A DNA stretch of 64,000 nt, from contig ML769565.1 in NCBI GenBank assembly GCA_009733575.1, positions 2,713-66,712 of the forward strand. Reading direction: 5' to 3'. Both the position numbers and the translations under genes were made by a program. The DNA is from Gymnopus androsaceus JB14 (Eukaryota > Basidiomycota > Agaricomycetes > Agaricales > Omphalotaceae). The notes under the pieces were generated by a model, which was given only the letters and a program-made list of their open reading frames with translations, was not told the DNA's origin and made no database searches. Shown here one piece after another: positions 43,958 to 54,813 of this stretch. The stretch's first letter is position 1, and every line of letters starts with the position of its first letter.

Positions 43958-46900
43958 ATGCAGATGTTTGGCCAGTCACAGAATTTTACCATTAATGGCG
44001 GAACCTTCAGCAATAATATCCATAACAACAATCATGGTGTAGATCAAGGTAAGGAAAAGTTAAAACTGACTCTGCTTAAAATGACCTTTGATTATTTAGG
44101 TCTCTTGACCAAGTTGAATCCTGTCCAAGATGCTTCTTTCAAATCTGAGCATCATTCTCCCTGTTTGGAAGGAACCCGCACTGGAATGCTTGAAACACTT
44201 ATGGAATGGGCTAAAAATCCTCACAGTCAGCCCATATTTTGGTTAAATGGGATTGCTGGCACTGGCAAATCCACTATTGCTCAAAGCTTCTGTGAAAGTT
44301 TAGAGAAACACAACTTGCTTGGTGGAAGTTTCTTCTGCTCCAGAGAGCTGGAAGACCTTCGAGAAGTTAGGAGAATTATTCCAACTTTGGTCTATTTTTT
44401 GGCACAACAATTTGAGCCATACAGTGACCAGATTAAGGCTATTTTAGATGCAGATCCAACATTGCCATTCCAAGGGATCAAAAGGCAGTTGGATTCTTTG
44501 TTTTTGCATCCGTTGCAAGAGATCAATATGAAACAAAAATATTTTGTCCTGGTCATTGATGCATTGGATGAATGTAAAGATATGGATGCAACCCAGAACC
44601 TCCTTTCTATCTTGAGGGCAATGCCAGCACAATTCTATTCACACATTCACATTTTCATATCCTGCAGACCAGAATATTATATTGAGTGGGAATTTGAGAA
44701 TACATCAAACAAACATGTGTTTAAACTGCATAACATACAGAGTGAAATGGTTCAAAAGGATATCCAACTCTATTTGCAGAGTTCATTGCATGGAAAACAT
44801 GTTTCTAAGAATGATATTGTAAATTTATCAGAACAAGCAGGCAAATTCTTTATCTATGCCTCTACTCAAGTGCAATACTTGAAACAAGCTCCTGGTCCAG
44901 TTGCTCTAAAATTCAGGTTGAATGACCTTTTGGAAAATAAGCTTGTTGCAAAATCAATTGATAGTCTTTATAATCTTCTCTTGACAAAGGTGACAGACTG
45001 CATGGAAGCAAATGAGAAGATGAATGCAAAGTATTTTGTAAATCTCATTGTTTCTCTGGCAGATCCTTTATCAAAACATGCACTGTCTGAGTTATGGAAA
45101 CCATGTGAAGTGGCTCCATTTCAATCAATTCTCAATATTCCAGAGTCTGAAGATGTTCCTATACACATCTTCCATGCATCATTTCCAGACTATATTTTTG
45201 ATCAGAGTCGTTGTCATGTAGAATTTTATTGTAATCCAGATGAAATACAACAAATCCTGACTGTAGCCTGCATTAAATATATGAACAAAAATCTGAGGTA
45301 CAACATATGCAATATGCAAATAGATGATCCAGTATCATCCTTTTCATTGGAAAGAATTTCTCCATCTATGCAGTACAGCTGCAAATATTGGATGTTTCAC
45401 TTGACAAGATGCAAGATCCTTTCAAATGAAATTGTGAAGGAATTGGAGGAATTTGCCAAAACAGGCATTTTCTTCTGGATGGAAACACTTTGTATTCTTC
45501 AATCAATAGAGAATGCAATTCCAGGATTGAAAGGTGTTTCAATCTCACTTCAGGTACTTATTATTGAATTCAACCTTAATCACAGACTAATCTATTTCCA
45601 AAATACAGGACTACAGAAATATAGGATCTGAGTTTCTCCACTCAGTTATATATGATTGCCAAAGATTTCTGCAATTGATTGTTGGCCTTATCAAGACTTA
45701 TCCATTAGAGTTGTACAATTCTGGAATGGCTTGGCTGCCTACACAATCAGTTTTACAAGAGATCCATAGTACTGATAATGAACATATATTCCCAAAGATC
45801 TTGCATGGCCTTAAAAATACTTGGGATGTGTATGAGGTTTTGATAAGATATTCAGCTTCACATGTGTAGCATTCTCACCTGATGGCAAGTGGGTGGCATC
45901 TGGGTCTAAAAATAATACAGTTTGTATATGGAATGCATCCACTGGCCAGAATATTCAAAAAATTGAGCAAGCAACTTTTCGGAGTTGGTTATCTGGATAC
46001 ACTGAGGGCCATTCTAATGCAGTGAATTCTGTAGCATTCTCACCAGATAGTAAATATTTTGTCTCAGGCTCTGATGATAAAACAGTATGCATCTGGAATA
46101 CAGTCACTGGTCAGCAGATTCAAAGGCTGAAAGGACATGTCAAGTCAGTGCAATCTGTAGCATTCTTACCTGACTGCAAAAAAGTTATATCTGGGTCTTA
46201 TGACAGAACAGTCCGTGTCTGGAATGTGGCTAATGGCAAACTGATTCAAAAACTTGAAGGCCACTCTCATAATGTGAAATATGTAGCATGCTCGCTAGAT
46301 GGTAAACATATTGTGTCGGGTTCCATTGAGGGGATGGTGTGTATCTGGAATGCAGCCACTGGTCAGCAGATTCAAATGCTCAAATTACATGCTAACCCAT
46401 GTTCCATGGCCTTTTCACCTGATGGAAAACAGGTTGTATCTGGCTCTGATAATCGAACACTGTGTATCTGGGATGTCACAACCAGCAAGCAAGTTAAAAT
46501 AATCAAAGGCCATGATTCTGGTTATACAACTTCTGCTGCTTTTGCACCAGATAGCAAATATATTGTGTCAGGTACTAGTGATGGAACAGTTTTTATGTGG
46601 AATGTAGCCACTGGCCAGCAGATCCAAAAGTTTGAAAGGCATGGTGCTGAAGTGCATTCTGTAACATTCTCACCCAATGGAAAACAAGTTGTATCTTGTG
46701 ATAATGAAACAATTTGTATCTGGAATGTGGCTAATAGCAAGTTTGTTCAAAAAATCAAAGACCATTCTCGTTGTGTGACTTCCATAGCATTTTCGCCAGA
46801 TGGTAAATATATTGTCTCAGGTGCTTGGGACAAAACAGTGTGCATATGGAATGCAGCCACTGGTCAGCAAATTAAATGCCTTAAAGGACATGCCCATTTA

Positions 46901-47812
46901 GTGACATCTGTAGCATTCTCACCTGACTGCAAACAAGTTGTGTCTGGCTCTTACGATCAAACACTGCGTATTTGGGATGTGGCTAATGGCAAAGAGATTC
47001 AAAAAATTTGCCATTCTTATTGGGTGAACTCAGTAGCATTTTCACCAGATGGAAAACATGTTGTGTCAGGCTCTAAAGTAGTGTATATCTGGAATGTGGC
47101 TACTGGCCACCATATTCAAATGCTTGCACATAGCAACCATGCAGTGGTGAATGTTGTGACGTTCTCACCTGATGGCAAACATGTTGTAGCTGGCTATAAT
47201 GATAAAACACTCATTATCTGGAATGTGACAATGGGCCAGCAAATTCAAGAGTTGGAGGGCCATTCTGGCAGAGTGTATTCTATAGTATTCTCACCAGATG
47301 GCAAACAAATGGTGTCTTATTATGATGATCAAACACTCTGTATCTGGAATGTAGTAGCCACTAGTCAGGAGATTACAAAGATGGAAGCCGCTGCTGCTCA
47401 GATACTAACTCCCAAGGATTTGTTACTGGAATCTTATTTTCCAACTTTTTCAGGTGATTGAAGTATCCCATTATCTTTCAACTTTGTTTGATAGTTTTAT
47501 TTTATTTTTTTAGATCTCTATACATATAACAGGACAACACATTTCATAGAACCATGCTCCAGCTCTTCAGTGCCTATGAAATTTTGGATCTTGCCTCAAT
47601 ATCAAGATATCACAGTTGTTACTCAACATGGGTTTACAGTTTGCTTTGGCTGTCAATCTGGTGCAGTTGTAATTGCTCAAATGACAGCACCAAGGGATGC
47701 CAGTCCCAAGTCCAGCTTGAAGAGTAACAACAGTGTGGACCAGAACATACCTCATTCTGAAGGTCCGATTCAGAAGGCATTCCAGCACATTCAGAGGCTT
47801 GTTAAAGCTTAA
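43958..47812 (+). CDS. NACHT-WD40 NLR-like protein (one apparent frameshift)
   Basis: Exon 1 (43958-45553) opens MQMFGQSQNFTINGGTF, a start motif common in Agaricomycete NLRs. A NACHT NTPase follows, with Walker A GIAGTGKST near residue 98 and Walker B VLVIDALDEC near residue 198. Exon 2 (from 45609) continues through the helical region to TWDVYEVLIRYSASHV and then hits TAG at 45867-45869. One base out of register, a WD40 propeller of 12 repeats (VAFSPDGK..VSGS..TVCIWN) runs to 47453, and a last exon (47514-47812) ends IQRLVKA. A one-base loss near 45865 therefore separates sensor from NTPase; this may be real or a base-call error. Fungal NACHT-WD40 proteins mediate allorecognition and cell death. 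No HET or other effector domain precedes NACHT. Confidence 0.85.
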
Positions 47813-48489
47813 CAATATCCTAGATATACATGTTGCTGTCACATTTCCAGTCCTTGCATGTCACTAGATACTTATTGGTAGACTGTTGTGACATGGTGCA
47901 ACTTTTCCATTTCTAATCACCCCTATCCATCACATGACCATATTCATTACTCATCGTCATCAGCTGAACAGACTTCTGGAACATCAATCCCTCTAATCCC
48001 CTAGTTCACATGGTGTTCACATGGTTCTATTGTTTTTATTTCTATTCCATTGGTCATTATTGTTAACATACTGAATGGACTCTTCAATTTCTTCTTGCTC
48101 CTGTCACATACTTATTGTTATACTCACCTAGTCCTCTCTCACACTATTGTCTTTCCCTCTGTTACTATTGTCTTTATTGTTTTTTTCATTCTTATTGTTA
48201 CAAGCAGTACTTATAGAGCAGTAGGTAGCACCTGGTTCCCTATCTCAACCTCTTGATCATTGGAGACTAGGTTCATATTCTGTATTCTATACTCATGCAA
48301 TAACTAACTTGGTCATTGGGGACTAGCTTGCCACCTTGATTAATATTATTGTGATTGGCCCTCTGTGCCATTGCTCTGTGTCTGAGATCACTACTTTCCT
48401 TTAGCACTTTGTGCTTGTACCACTCAACTTCAACACAAAGCTCTTGCTCATCATGTCTGTGCTTAGTCATTGACTCCCTTCTGGTCTTG
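47813..48489. other. Intergenic, no gene recognised
   Basis: Pyrimidine-rich DNA downstream of the NLR gene, with runs such as TTCTTCTTGCTCCTGTCAC, and no recognisable ORF. Probably 3' UTR and spacer. Confidence 0.4.
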
Positions 48490-48609
48490 TTGCAACATAG
48501 ACTGTATTATCTTGTAGATGGGAGACATCATTGAGTGAACCCCTGCCATATATGCCCTAATAGCTTGGCATATATTATCCATTCCTGCCCATCAGGAGAG
48601 TATCCTGAG

Positions 48610-49154
48610 TAGTGTTGCCAATCGCTTGCTATTGCTTGCTCCCGCTCGGCTCAAGCGGCTCGGCCATATCTATTGACTCGGTCCGGCTCTAAGCCGACTT
48701 AGTCACGGCTCGAGCTGGTAACCCCATATCATTTTGTGTTCAATATTCTGGTGGCAAGCAAAGCATCCTCTCTTCATAGAAAGTATTCTGTAGTTGTAAA
48801 TGAGCACAATATTTACTGATTTTAGCTAAAAATTCAACATATCATGCATTTTGGTTGCATACCTTGTGCTATTACAGTTTGGTAGAACCAACTACGATAC
48901 TAACCACATCCAGAATCATGCAGTTTTCGTCACATTATTGGGCACACTATGCCTTGGCAGACTCAATATATATCATTCCAGGGCATACTGAAGCAAAACC
49001 GAGTAAAGAAACATCAGGGGAAAAAGCTATATTTTGTACGACTCAAACCGCAACTAGCCGTGAGAGCCGTTGAGCCGTTAGCGCTTAATGGCTTGGCTAC
49101 ATGTGACTCGACTCCAGCTTTAGCCGGCTTGGAGCCGAGCAACTGGCAACACTA
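48610..49154. mobile_element. hAT-like MITE with 8-bp target duplication
   Basis: Ends TAGTGTTGCCA and TGGCAACACTA (11-bp perfect inverted repeat, imperfect for ~10 more), flanked on both sides by ATCCTGAG. TAGTG/CAGTG ends and an 8-bp duplication define the hAT superfamily. Both subterminal regions are packed with CGGCT/AGCCG words (CTCGGCTCAAGCGGCTCGG on the left, TTAGCCGGCTTGGAGCCG on the right), typical of hAT transposase-binding arrays. 545 bp, no transposase. Confidence 0.9.
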
Positions 49155-49329
49155 ATCCTGAGAGGCCCCTTGAATCTTCACCAAGTTTCTATCCAGCCAA
49201 GTGACCTAAAGTATGCTATGAAACTGGTCTAAAGTACACTATTTTAGACAGGGATAGTCAAGAAAATGCAAAATTTTTGGTGCACAGATCTAGACACACA
49301 GGCTGTTTGGGCCAGATAGAAGATACATT

Positions 49330-49407
49330 GTTAAGGATATGTGCACTTTACCTCTCTGCCATATAGCCGGCTATATGGCAGAGAGGTAAAGTGCACATAT
49401 CCTTAAC
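49330..49407. repeat. Perfect 78-bp palindrome
   Basis: GTTAAGGATATGTGCACTTT and the following 19 bases are matched exactly by their reverse complement with no spacer; the centre is ATATAGCC/GGCTATAT. It would extrude as a 39-bp-stem cruciform or fold as a perfect RNA hairpin. Confidence 0.9.
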
Positions 49408-49598
49408 AAAACATCTGATCCTGAGCAGTCTTTACTGTCTCAGGACATCTGTCCCTCAGCCACGTCGTTCACAATGGTCCTGAGTAACCGGCTATGTGGC
49501 AGGAGTTGTGCACCATAGAGGAATTGAACCCCCACCCTATTGGATGTCCTTATTATGTAATCGTCCACTCAGGATCAGATGTTTTGTTAAGGATATGT
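49392..49598. mobile_element. Inverted-repeat-bounded unit with a tRNA-like B box
   Basis: 31-bp perfect inverted repeats (CATATCCTTAACAAAACATC.. at 49392 and its complement ending at 49598) bound ~145 bp. On the minus strand this contains GGGGGTTCAATTCCTC, matching the pol III B box GGTTCAAnTCC. A loose A-box-like TGATCCTGAGTGG lies about 34 bases upstream. A tRNA-derived SINE fragment is possible; I could not draw a full cloverleaf. Confidence 0.35.
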
Positions 49599-49602
49599 AT
49601 GA

Positions 49603-49768
49603 CAGATCCAGCAGGCACCATGTGAAATTGAAAAGCTTTTGCAAGACTGCTACATTTGCTTTCAGAAAAATTCCTATTGGGTGAATAAAGATAGAAGGTA
49701 TATCTTGAAACACCCAACAGGAATTTTGCAAAAGGTTTTTGGATCTTGTGGTGCCTGCTGAATCTGTT
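49603..49768. repeat. Imperfect foldback, ~65-bp arms
   Basis: ACAGATCCAGCAGGCACCAT..TTTTGCAA..TTCCTATTGGGTG on the left pairs with CACCCAACAGGAATTTTGCA..GGTGCCTGCTGAATCTGT on the right, with mismatches. Between the arms is a short AT-rich loop. Probably another miniature element or part of the adjoining insertion. Confidence 0.6.
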
Positions 49769-49872
49769 ATATGTGACAGTGTATGTTACTGGGCAACTGA
49801 TCTTCTGTAGAAGGTTTCTGCACACAAGTGAACAATGACAAGATTATTGCTCAGAATCATACCATTGAGGCT

Positions 49873-50570
49873 GGATAATTCTACTGAACAACCCGATTGA
49901 TCTGAAACAACCCTTCTGGCAACCTCTTTGTATCTCATGATCACCGGTCACACTGGATTTTGACTGAGATGTAACTTTGACACATATGCCATCTGCATCC
50001 ATCGCATCGATGCTGCGCCATCCTTCACCCTCCTCTTCAACCTACCAACATGCTCACAAAGCTAAACCTTTTCAGTTGTACTTGGCAAGTACTCGGGAGC
50101 GGTAGTGACAAAGAAGAGTAGCAGTGAAGATTGGTATGGGTAATAGGACCTAGGTGCGCTTTTCTTGCAAGATACCCTTGGACTCACCAGCTTTTCTATA
50201 TGCCATATACTGCTCCACTCAATGTTGCCATGGAACATAGTCCCTTGAATCAAAACACTCATCACTCAAATAATCCTAGGACAACAGCAAACCCACTGCC
50301 AGGGTGGCGGGTGTATGACTCGGTGTGTTTGCGGCGTTGCGTGGTCCATGACACTCAGTCCCAGATGCCTGTGGCCATCTTATTTTTAGTAAACAATTCA
50401 CATTTGTAACAGTTATTCTACATTCTCGATAGCTCCAATACACTTAGACTTAAGAATTTTCTGCTGTGACCCGTTGCAATACCAGTGTCACTGTCACCGT
50501 TACGCCAAAAGATTTGAGGGTTGTTAGATCCCAACAACCCCTTCAACAGGGTTGTTGAGTAGAATTATCC
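49873..50570. mobile_element. Mutator-like MITE with 9-bp target duplication
   Basis: Inverted ends GGATAATTCTACTGAACAAC / (inverse) GGATAATTCTACTCAACAAC, about 22 bp, one mismatch. ATTGAGGCT is repeated on each side, and the other F-box relic has the undisturbed target ACCATCGAGGCTAGCC near 42993. A 9-bp duplication is the Mutator/MULE hallmark, although MULE ends vary. Inside the right end is a hairpin (GGGTTGTTAGATCCCAACAACCCC). 698 bp, no transposase. Confidence 0.85.
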
Positions 50571-50630
50571 ATTGAGGCTAGCCATTGTTGCAAGTGAGAG
50601 CCAAGGCTGAGTGCTTAAAAATGTTGGAAT

Positions 50631-51269
50631 GTGACCCAAATATATGAGTCATCATTACCATATTTGGTAGTTTACCCCTAATTGTATCTCTGCCTTCTAC
50701 TACATTGGTGCTCACCCAAACATCTCAACCCATTAACTTTAACAAAAACAATTAATTTTCTTAAATTCTTTCTCACCCATGTACAAATTACTAATCAGCA
50801 AGTTGGCAAATGAATGGGAGGTATGGCACCATACCTCCTGTACACTTCCCATACATGTATGGGGAATTGGAGGATGCATAAAATTTATACATCCCATACC
50901 AAGTTCCCCATACCTTCCCATTCTCCATTCACCATATCCCATACCATATACTGCACTGGGCACACAATAGAAATGATAGTAAATGGAATTGCATTAACAA
51001 TGGTACATCAAAAATAGATACATGGCAAGCAGTAGAAATGCACCAACCTCCTGAGCAATAGAATAATAGTTAGAATAAGCAATGCAAAAAAGTATGAGAA
51101 ATGTACACAGTTGAATGACAAGCCCTGCTTGAATTTGACAGCATTCCTCTGCATTTCCTTCAATGTTCTTCCTGGCTGCTTGATCTATATTCCATGCACC
51201 TGTTAGCACCCAGAAAACCAGAAAAAGGTAACAAATCACTCACATCCCTCTTCCTCTTCTTGTACTCAC
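50631..51269. other. Intergenic; GGTATGG-rich palindromic stretch
   Basis: No gene recognised. 50810-50950 is dense in GGTATGG/CCATACC words (GAGGTATGGCACCATACCTC is a near palindrome; CCCATACATGTATGGGG another). The rest, up to the truncated methyltransferase, is AT-rich. Confidence 0.4.
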
Positions 51270-51821
51270 CAAATTTGAGAGGGTCGGTGTTGTTCTTGGC
51301 GGCAATGTCGTTGACGTGAATACCCTAGAGAACATATCATTCACAAGTTCATTGCACAGATTCACTTAATACTACCTACCTGTGCTCCAGCCTCACGTAC
51401 AATCTCAACAAGGCTACCGTCAATAGCTGCTCTAATACATGAAGAGCGAAGAAACTGTGGGTGGGTGCATCAGTACATCCAAACATCTGCTCATTTAAAG
51501 CTACTTGCTGCAAAAGAATCGTCAAATACAGTCTGGACCGGATGTCTAACTGTGACCAATAACTTGAAAAATGTCAGGCAATGAATCAGATGCGGTTAAA
51601 TGAGAATAACGCACTTGAGCAGCAGCAGCGACAATATGAGATGTGGCACTTATGATATCAGGCTCTACCAGGATCGACTCGACTTTGCTAGTGGGATTAA
51701 ATGGATCGTCCAAAGATGGGAAGGAAACAGAGGCCTCAGCCAAGCGTTCTTCAATGATATTGATAGAGTCATTGATTATCTGGCCCAAAAGACGAAGAGG
51801 AGAGAGTGTTTCGGAAGCCAT
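51270..51821 (-). pseudogene. Truncated O-methyltransferase (N-terminal domain only)
   Basis: Four exons (51821-51615, 51562-51509, 51454-51380, 51324-51270) read MASETLSPLRLLGQIINDS, VSFPSLDDPF, ISATSHIVAAAAQ, CIRAAIDGSLVEIVREAGAQ and GIHVNDIAAKNNTDPLKFG in order. This is the dimerisation/winged-helix N-terminus of a SAM-dependent O-methyltransferase family common in mushrooms, often in secondary metabolism. The second intron seems to start GCAAGT (a GC-AG intron). After the fourth exon a good donor (GTGAGT) exists, but no exon encoding the Rossmann SAM-binding domain follows before unrelated DNA. The enzyme cannot be functional as shown. Confidence 0.7.
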
Positions 51822-52259
51822 CGTACGAGAAAATGAAGCAGGTTTGCCTTTCCTTTATATGCGATACGAGACGATCGCGCAATGACATTATCCCCTGACA
51901 GTCACATTATCCCCAAATTATCCCCGCTGAACTTCACTGAATTTTACATAAATTGAATGTAGAGCCGTCGAAAAATCAAACCAGGCTAGTTTGAGACGTC
52001 GTCAGCCGAGCAAGTGGGCCCTAGGTATTGGTTTCATCTTAAAGTATCTTTAGGAAGGTAGTCGGCGGATAACGGAGAGTGTTCTGCGATCATCATCATC
52101 GCTGAGTTCGAGCTTTCGCTACACCACGATATGTACAAGGAAATGAATGATCTATGTAGCAAAGGCCAACGTATCCTAGAAGTCAACATGAGTAACGCAT
52201 GAATCTGATGAGAATATGAAGCGCACCCCACTAGAGGAATGGTCTCGATTGAATCTCCA

Positions 52260-53820
52260 TCAGATCCTCCTAGCTTTGTTTCTCCTTACCTGTCAGACCC
52301 GCAATGTACAAACTAGTTAGTGAACTGAAGCCATGAAGGATATCAGTATAAAGCGAAGATGAGGCAGGCATGATATCCAGTTTCCAAAGCGATACAGCAT
52401 GCTGTCTGCGTAGCGCATTGAACAATTTGGGCACCATAGCATGCTCCCATGAAGCCCGATGAGGACAGACCAATTTGAGGGACTGAAGTCCTTCGTATGA
52501 CTCCAGATAATCGACAAGGGCGTCATCGACATAGTCAATTGCCAGGTCATCCAAAGCCATACCCAAGCTTCGTAGCGCCAGTCCAAAATTTTCCTCGAGG
52601 AAAAGAACAATCATATAAAGTGCAGAGATTTGAGCATCGCAAAATGTTGGATGGATTTATCCGATAGTTCCCAAGATCGCAATGTAAGTTTCGTGAGATG
52701 AAGAGTAGTTTCTGGGGATAAACGTTCGAATAATCGACAAGAAGGATACTTTGTGTACCCTGGAATTGGTTCCAAAGCGAAATAGAGTGATTTCAGCTGT
52801 GAACACGCGGATATGAGGCTGAGGATAGGATCAGTAGAGTCATTTGTGGAAGGAATGCCATCAATGGTGAGCAAAGTGAAATTTCCACGAAAGTCAGCAA
52901 AGTGCTGAAGGAGGATGGATGATTTTGATTGTGGTATGGTTTTCCTCCGAGTCAGGATTCGACCGCAAAGAAAAAGCTTTCAGAGATGGAAGATGATCAA
53001 GAGCCTGCATTATAAGACGGGAAGGCCACCAACGATCGACAGGCGAGGTTAGCCATCTGCAGCACATTATGAGCAGATTCATATGAAGATCACAACAGCA
53101 CTCACTCTACAGATTTCACGGCTTGAAATACTGGTATCACCGAAATGAGCAGCGAACGTACCTCCGCTACTAAGGGATCCGTAAAATCCGGCTCTCGATA
53201 GTTTGGATGACGAATATCCGGCTCAACATAGTTGAGAAGTGGCTTCAGGAAATTGAGACTGATAACAAGCTTTGAAAATATCAAGGGTCGGGTTTGTCTT
53301 TTCGAAAGCTCCGCAAAGTCCCGTAACATCGAAAGGACATCTTGAGGGAGTCGGTGCTCTCTACTTCCAATTAGCAATTCCAGAGGGTAGAGACTTTCTA
53401 TGATTGCGTTAAGCCAGCGGCAGGTGGGTCGAAGATTATAAATGTTGCTCCGATCGAGCTGGGGAAAAGGGAATCTTAGGATGTAGAAATTAGAAATACA
53501 GATGGTACAATGCTCACCTGTTCCAGAATCTCCGAAATGAGCTCGTTTGGGAGCGTCTTGATCATGAATGTAGCGCTGTCGGAATTGTGAGTCGCAAATA
53601 TCTTGAAAACATTATGAACATAAAGATGAAATAAGTCAGCTGGAAAGCGACAAACGACATACAGCGATATCGAACGTACTCTCTTTCAAAGTGAGCTCGG
53701 AAGACGAAAAGCGCAAGGTGAGCAAGATGGTGCACGGACGCTCTTCGCAATCAACTCGTCACGTTCTTGACAACCCAGCAGGAATGCATGTAGTATGATT
53801 TCGACCAATACCATCTTCCA
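52260..53820 (-). CDS. F-box / LRR-like protein (frame breaks)
   Basis: The exon near 53565-53519 encodes MIKTLPNELISEILEQ, a classic F-box core; an upstream exon may encode TLRFSSSELTLKESTFDIA. Following exons encode NIYNLRPTCRWLNAIIESLY (the end of the F-box region), DFAELSKRQTRPLIFSKLVI, then leucine-rich segments: HLPSLKAFSLRS, ACSQLKSLYFAL, TLHLTKLTLRSWELSDKSIQ, YEGLQSLKLV and FSSLTSLYIAG. One-base register changes occur near 52905 and 52615. Expected role: substrate receptor of an SCF ubiquitin ligase. It is divergent from the homeodomain gene starting at 53986. Exact start and exon limits are uncertain. Confidence 0.6.
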
Positions 53821-53985
53821 ATCGCAAGATTCGCCTTTCACTCGAGTCTCCAGTCACTCCGGAAATCTTAACGACTTGGCGCTAGCGTTTCGTTTGTGCA
53901 TCTACTGAGAATATATTATTACTGCAGTACATACGACGCTCTAAAGTTTGACAGATGCCGTATCTCTCCAGATCATACCCTCTTC

Positions 53986-54725
53986 ATGGACCCTTCTGCT
54001 GTGGATTTTCGCGCTTTTTACAAACATCGAAAGAGGACCACCAGTGCTCAGCTAAAAGTCCTCGAGAGCGTTTTCAAACGCGACGCAAGGCCTAATGCTG
54101 CTCTGAGAAATGAGCTCGCGCGACAGCTGGACATGACGGCTGGAAACGTGCAGGAACGTTACTTTTTTCCCTTCCTTTTCTGTTCTGACATCGCCGACCT
54201 AAGCCTGGTTTCAGATCCGGAGAGCCAGTAGAAAACTCGGAAAGTCTGCACCCAAAGACAACAACGAGTCCAAGGGATCGATTTCTTCGCAAGAATCGAG
54301 CCCAACCGGCGCTTCCCCTCCCCAGCTACAAAACAGGCTTCCTTCCCCTCGCCAACGCGGTCGCTCTGCTTCTGCTTACGAATCCATCCAAATCCCCAGC
54401 CGCGTCCCATTGGAGAAGTTCAGCAGAGATTACGGTAACCCAGAGGATGTTATGTCGGATTTCGACTTGATGCCCAACAACGAGAATTACGATAGTTCTA
54501 CGTCTGAAGAGGACGAGTATAATGATTCCGAGGACGAGGGAGAATCTTTGACTGTGCATGACTCGGAAAAGGACGTCGATGATGATCTCGAGGATGGGAC
54601 AGAATCTTTGGCAAGTGAACCTTGTCCTCAGGTAAGTACTTTCACTTTTTCGATACCGAGTACGCATACGATTATAGCCTTCACAGCCCTTCTTCAGTGG
54701 GAGTCATAATTTCAAAATCAACTAA
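53986..54725 (+). CDS. Homeodomain transcription factor with altered helix 3
   Basis: Exon 1 (53986-54157) encodes MDPSAVDFRAFYKHRKRTTS, then AQLKVLESVFKRDARPNAAL and LARQLDMTAGNVQ, helices 1 and 2 of a homeodomain. A 46-bp intron leads to exon 2 (54204-54631), which resumes with WFQIRRASRKLGKSAPK, helix 3. A long acidic, Ser-rich region follows (EEDEYNDSEDEGES, EKDVDDDLEDGTES), and a short last exon ends at 54725; alternative splicing to 54813 is possible. The base-contacting Asn51 of WFQN is Ile here, and this intron choice leaves one extra residue before Trp. Nuclear regulator expected, but DNA binding may be altered. Confident about the fold, not about activity. Confidence 0.75.
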
Positions 54726-54813
54726 CCATCCAACTATCAACAACGAGTCCACTTTTAACATCTACAACATATATCCTGGAAACGATAGCCCTCCTCCCAA
54801 GGCCTCCGTGTAG

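Larger units (their letters stand above)
48490..50630 (-). pseudogene. Second F-box-like relic, split by insertions
   Basis: Pieces colinear with 42536-43015 occur at 48490-48609 (TGGGAGACATC..GAACCCCTGCCATATATGCC and CATCAGGAGAGTATCCTGAG), near 49275-49310 (TTGGTGCACAGATCTA), at 49793-49872 (GGGCAACTGATCTTCTGTAG..CCATTGAGGCT) and at 50571-50625 (GAGGCTAGCCATTG..CAAGGCTGAG). Between them lie a hAT-like MITE, a palindrome/SINE-like insertion and a Mutator-like MITE. It encodes no protein now, but gives target-site references for the insertions. Confidence 0.65.

Noticed and set aside
49500..49580. A functional tRNA gene
   Set aside because: A B-box-like word is present, but acceptor and anticodon stems cannot be drawn convincingly.
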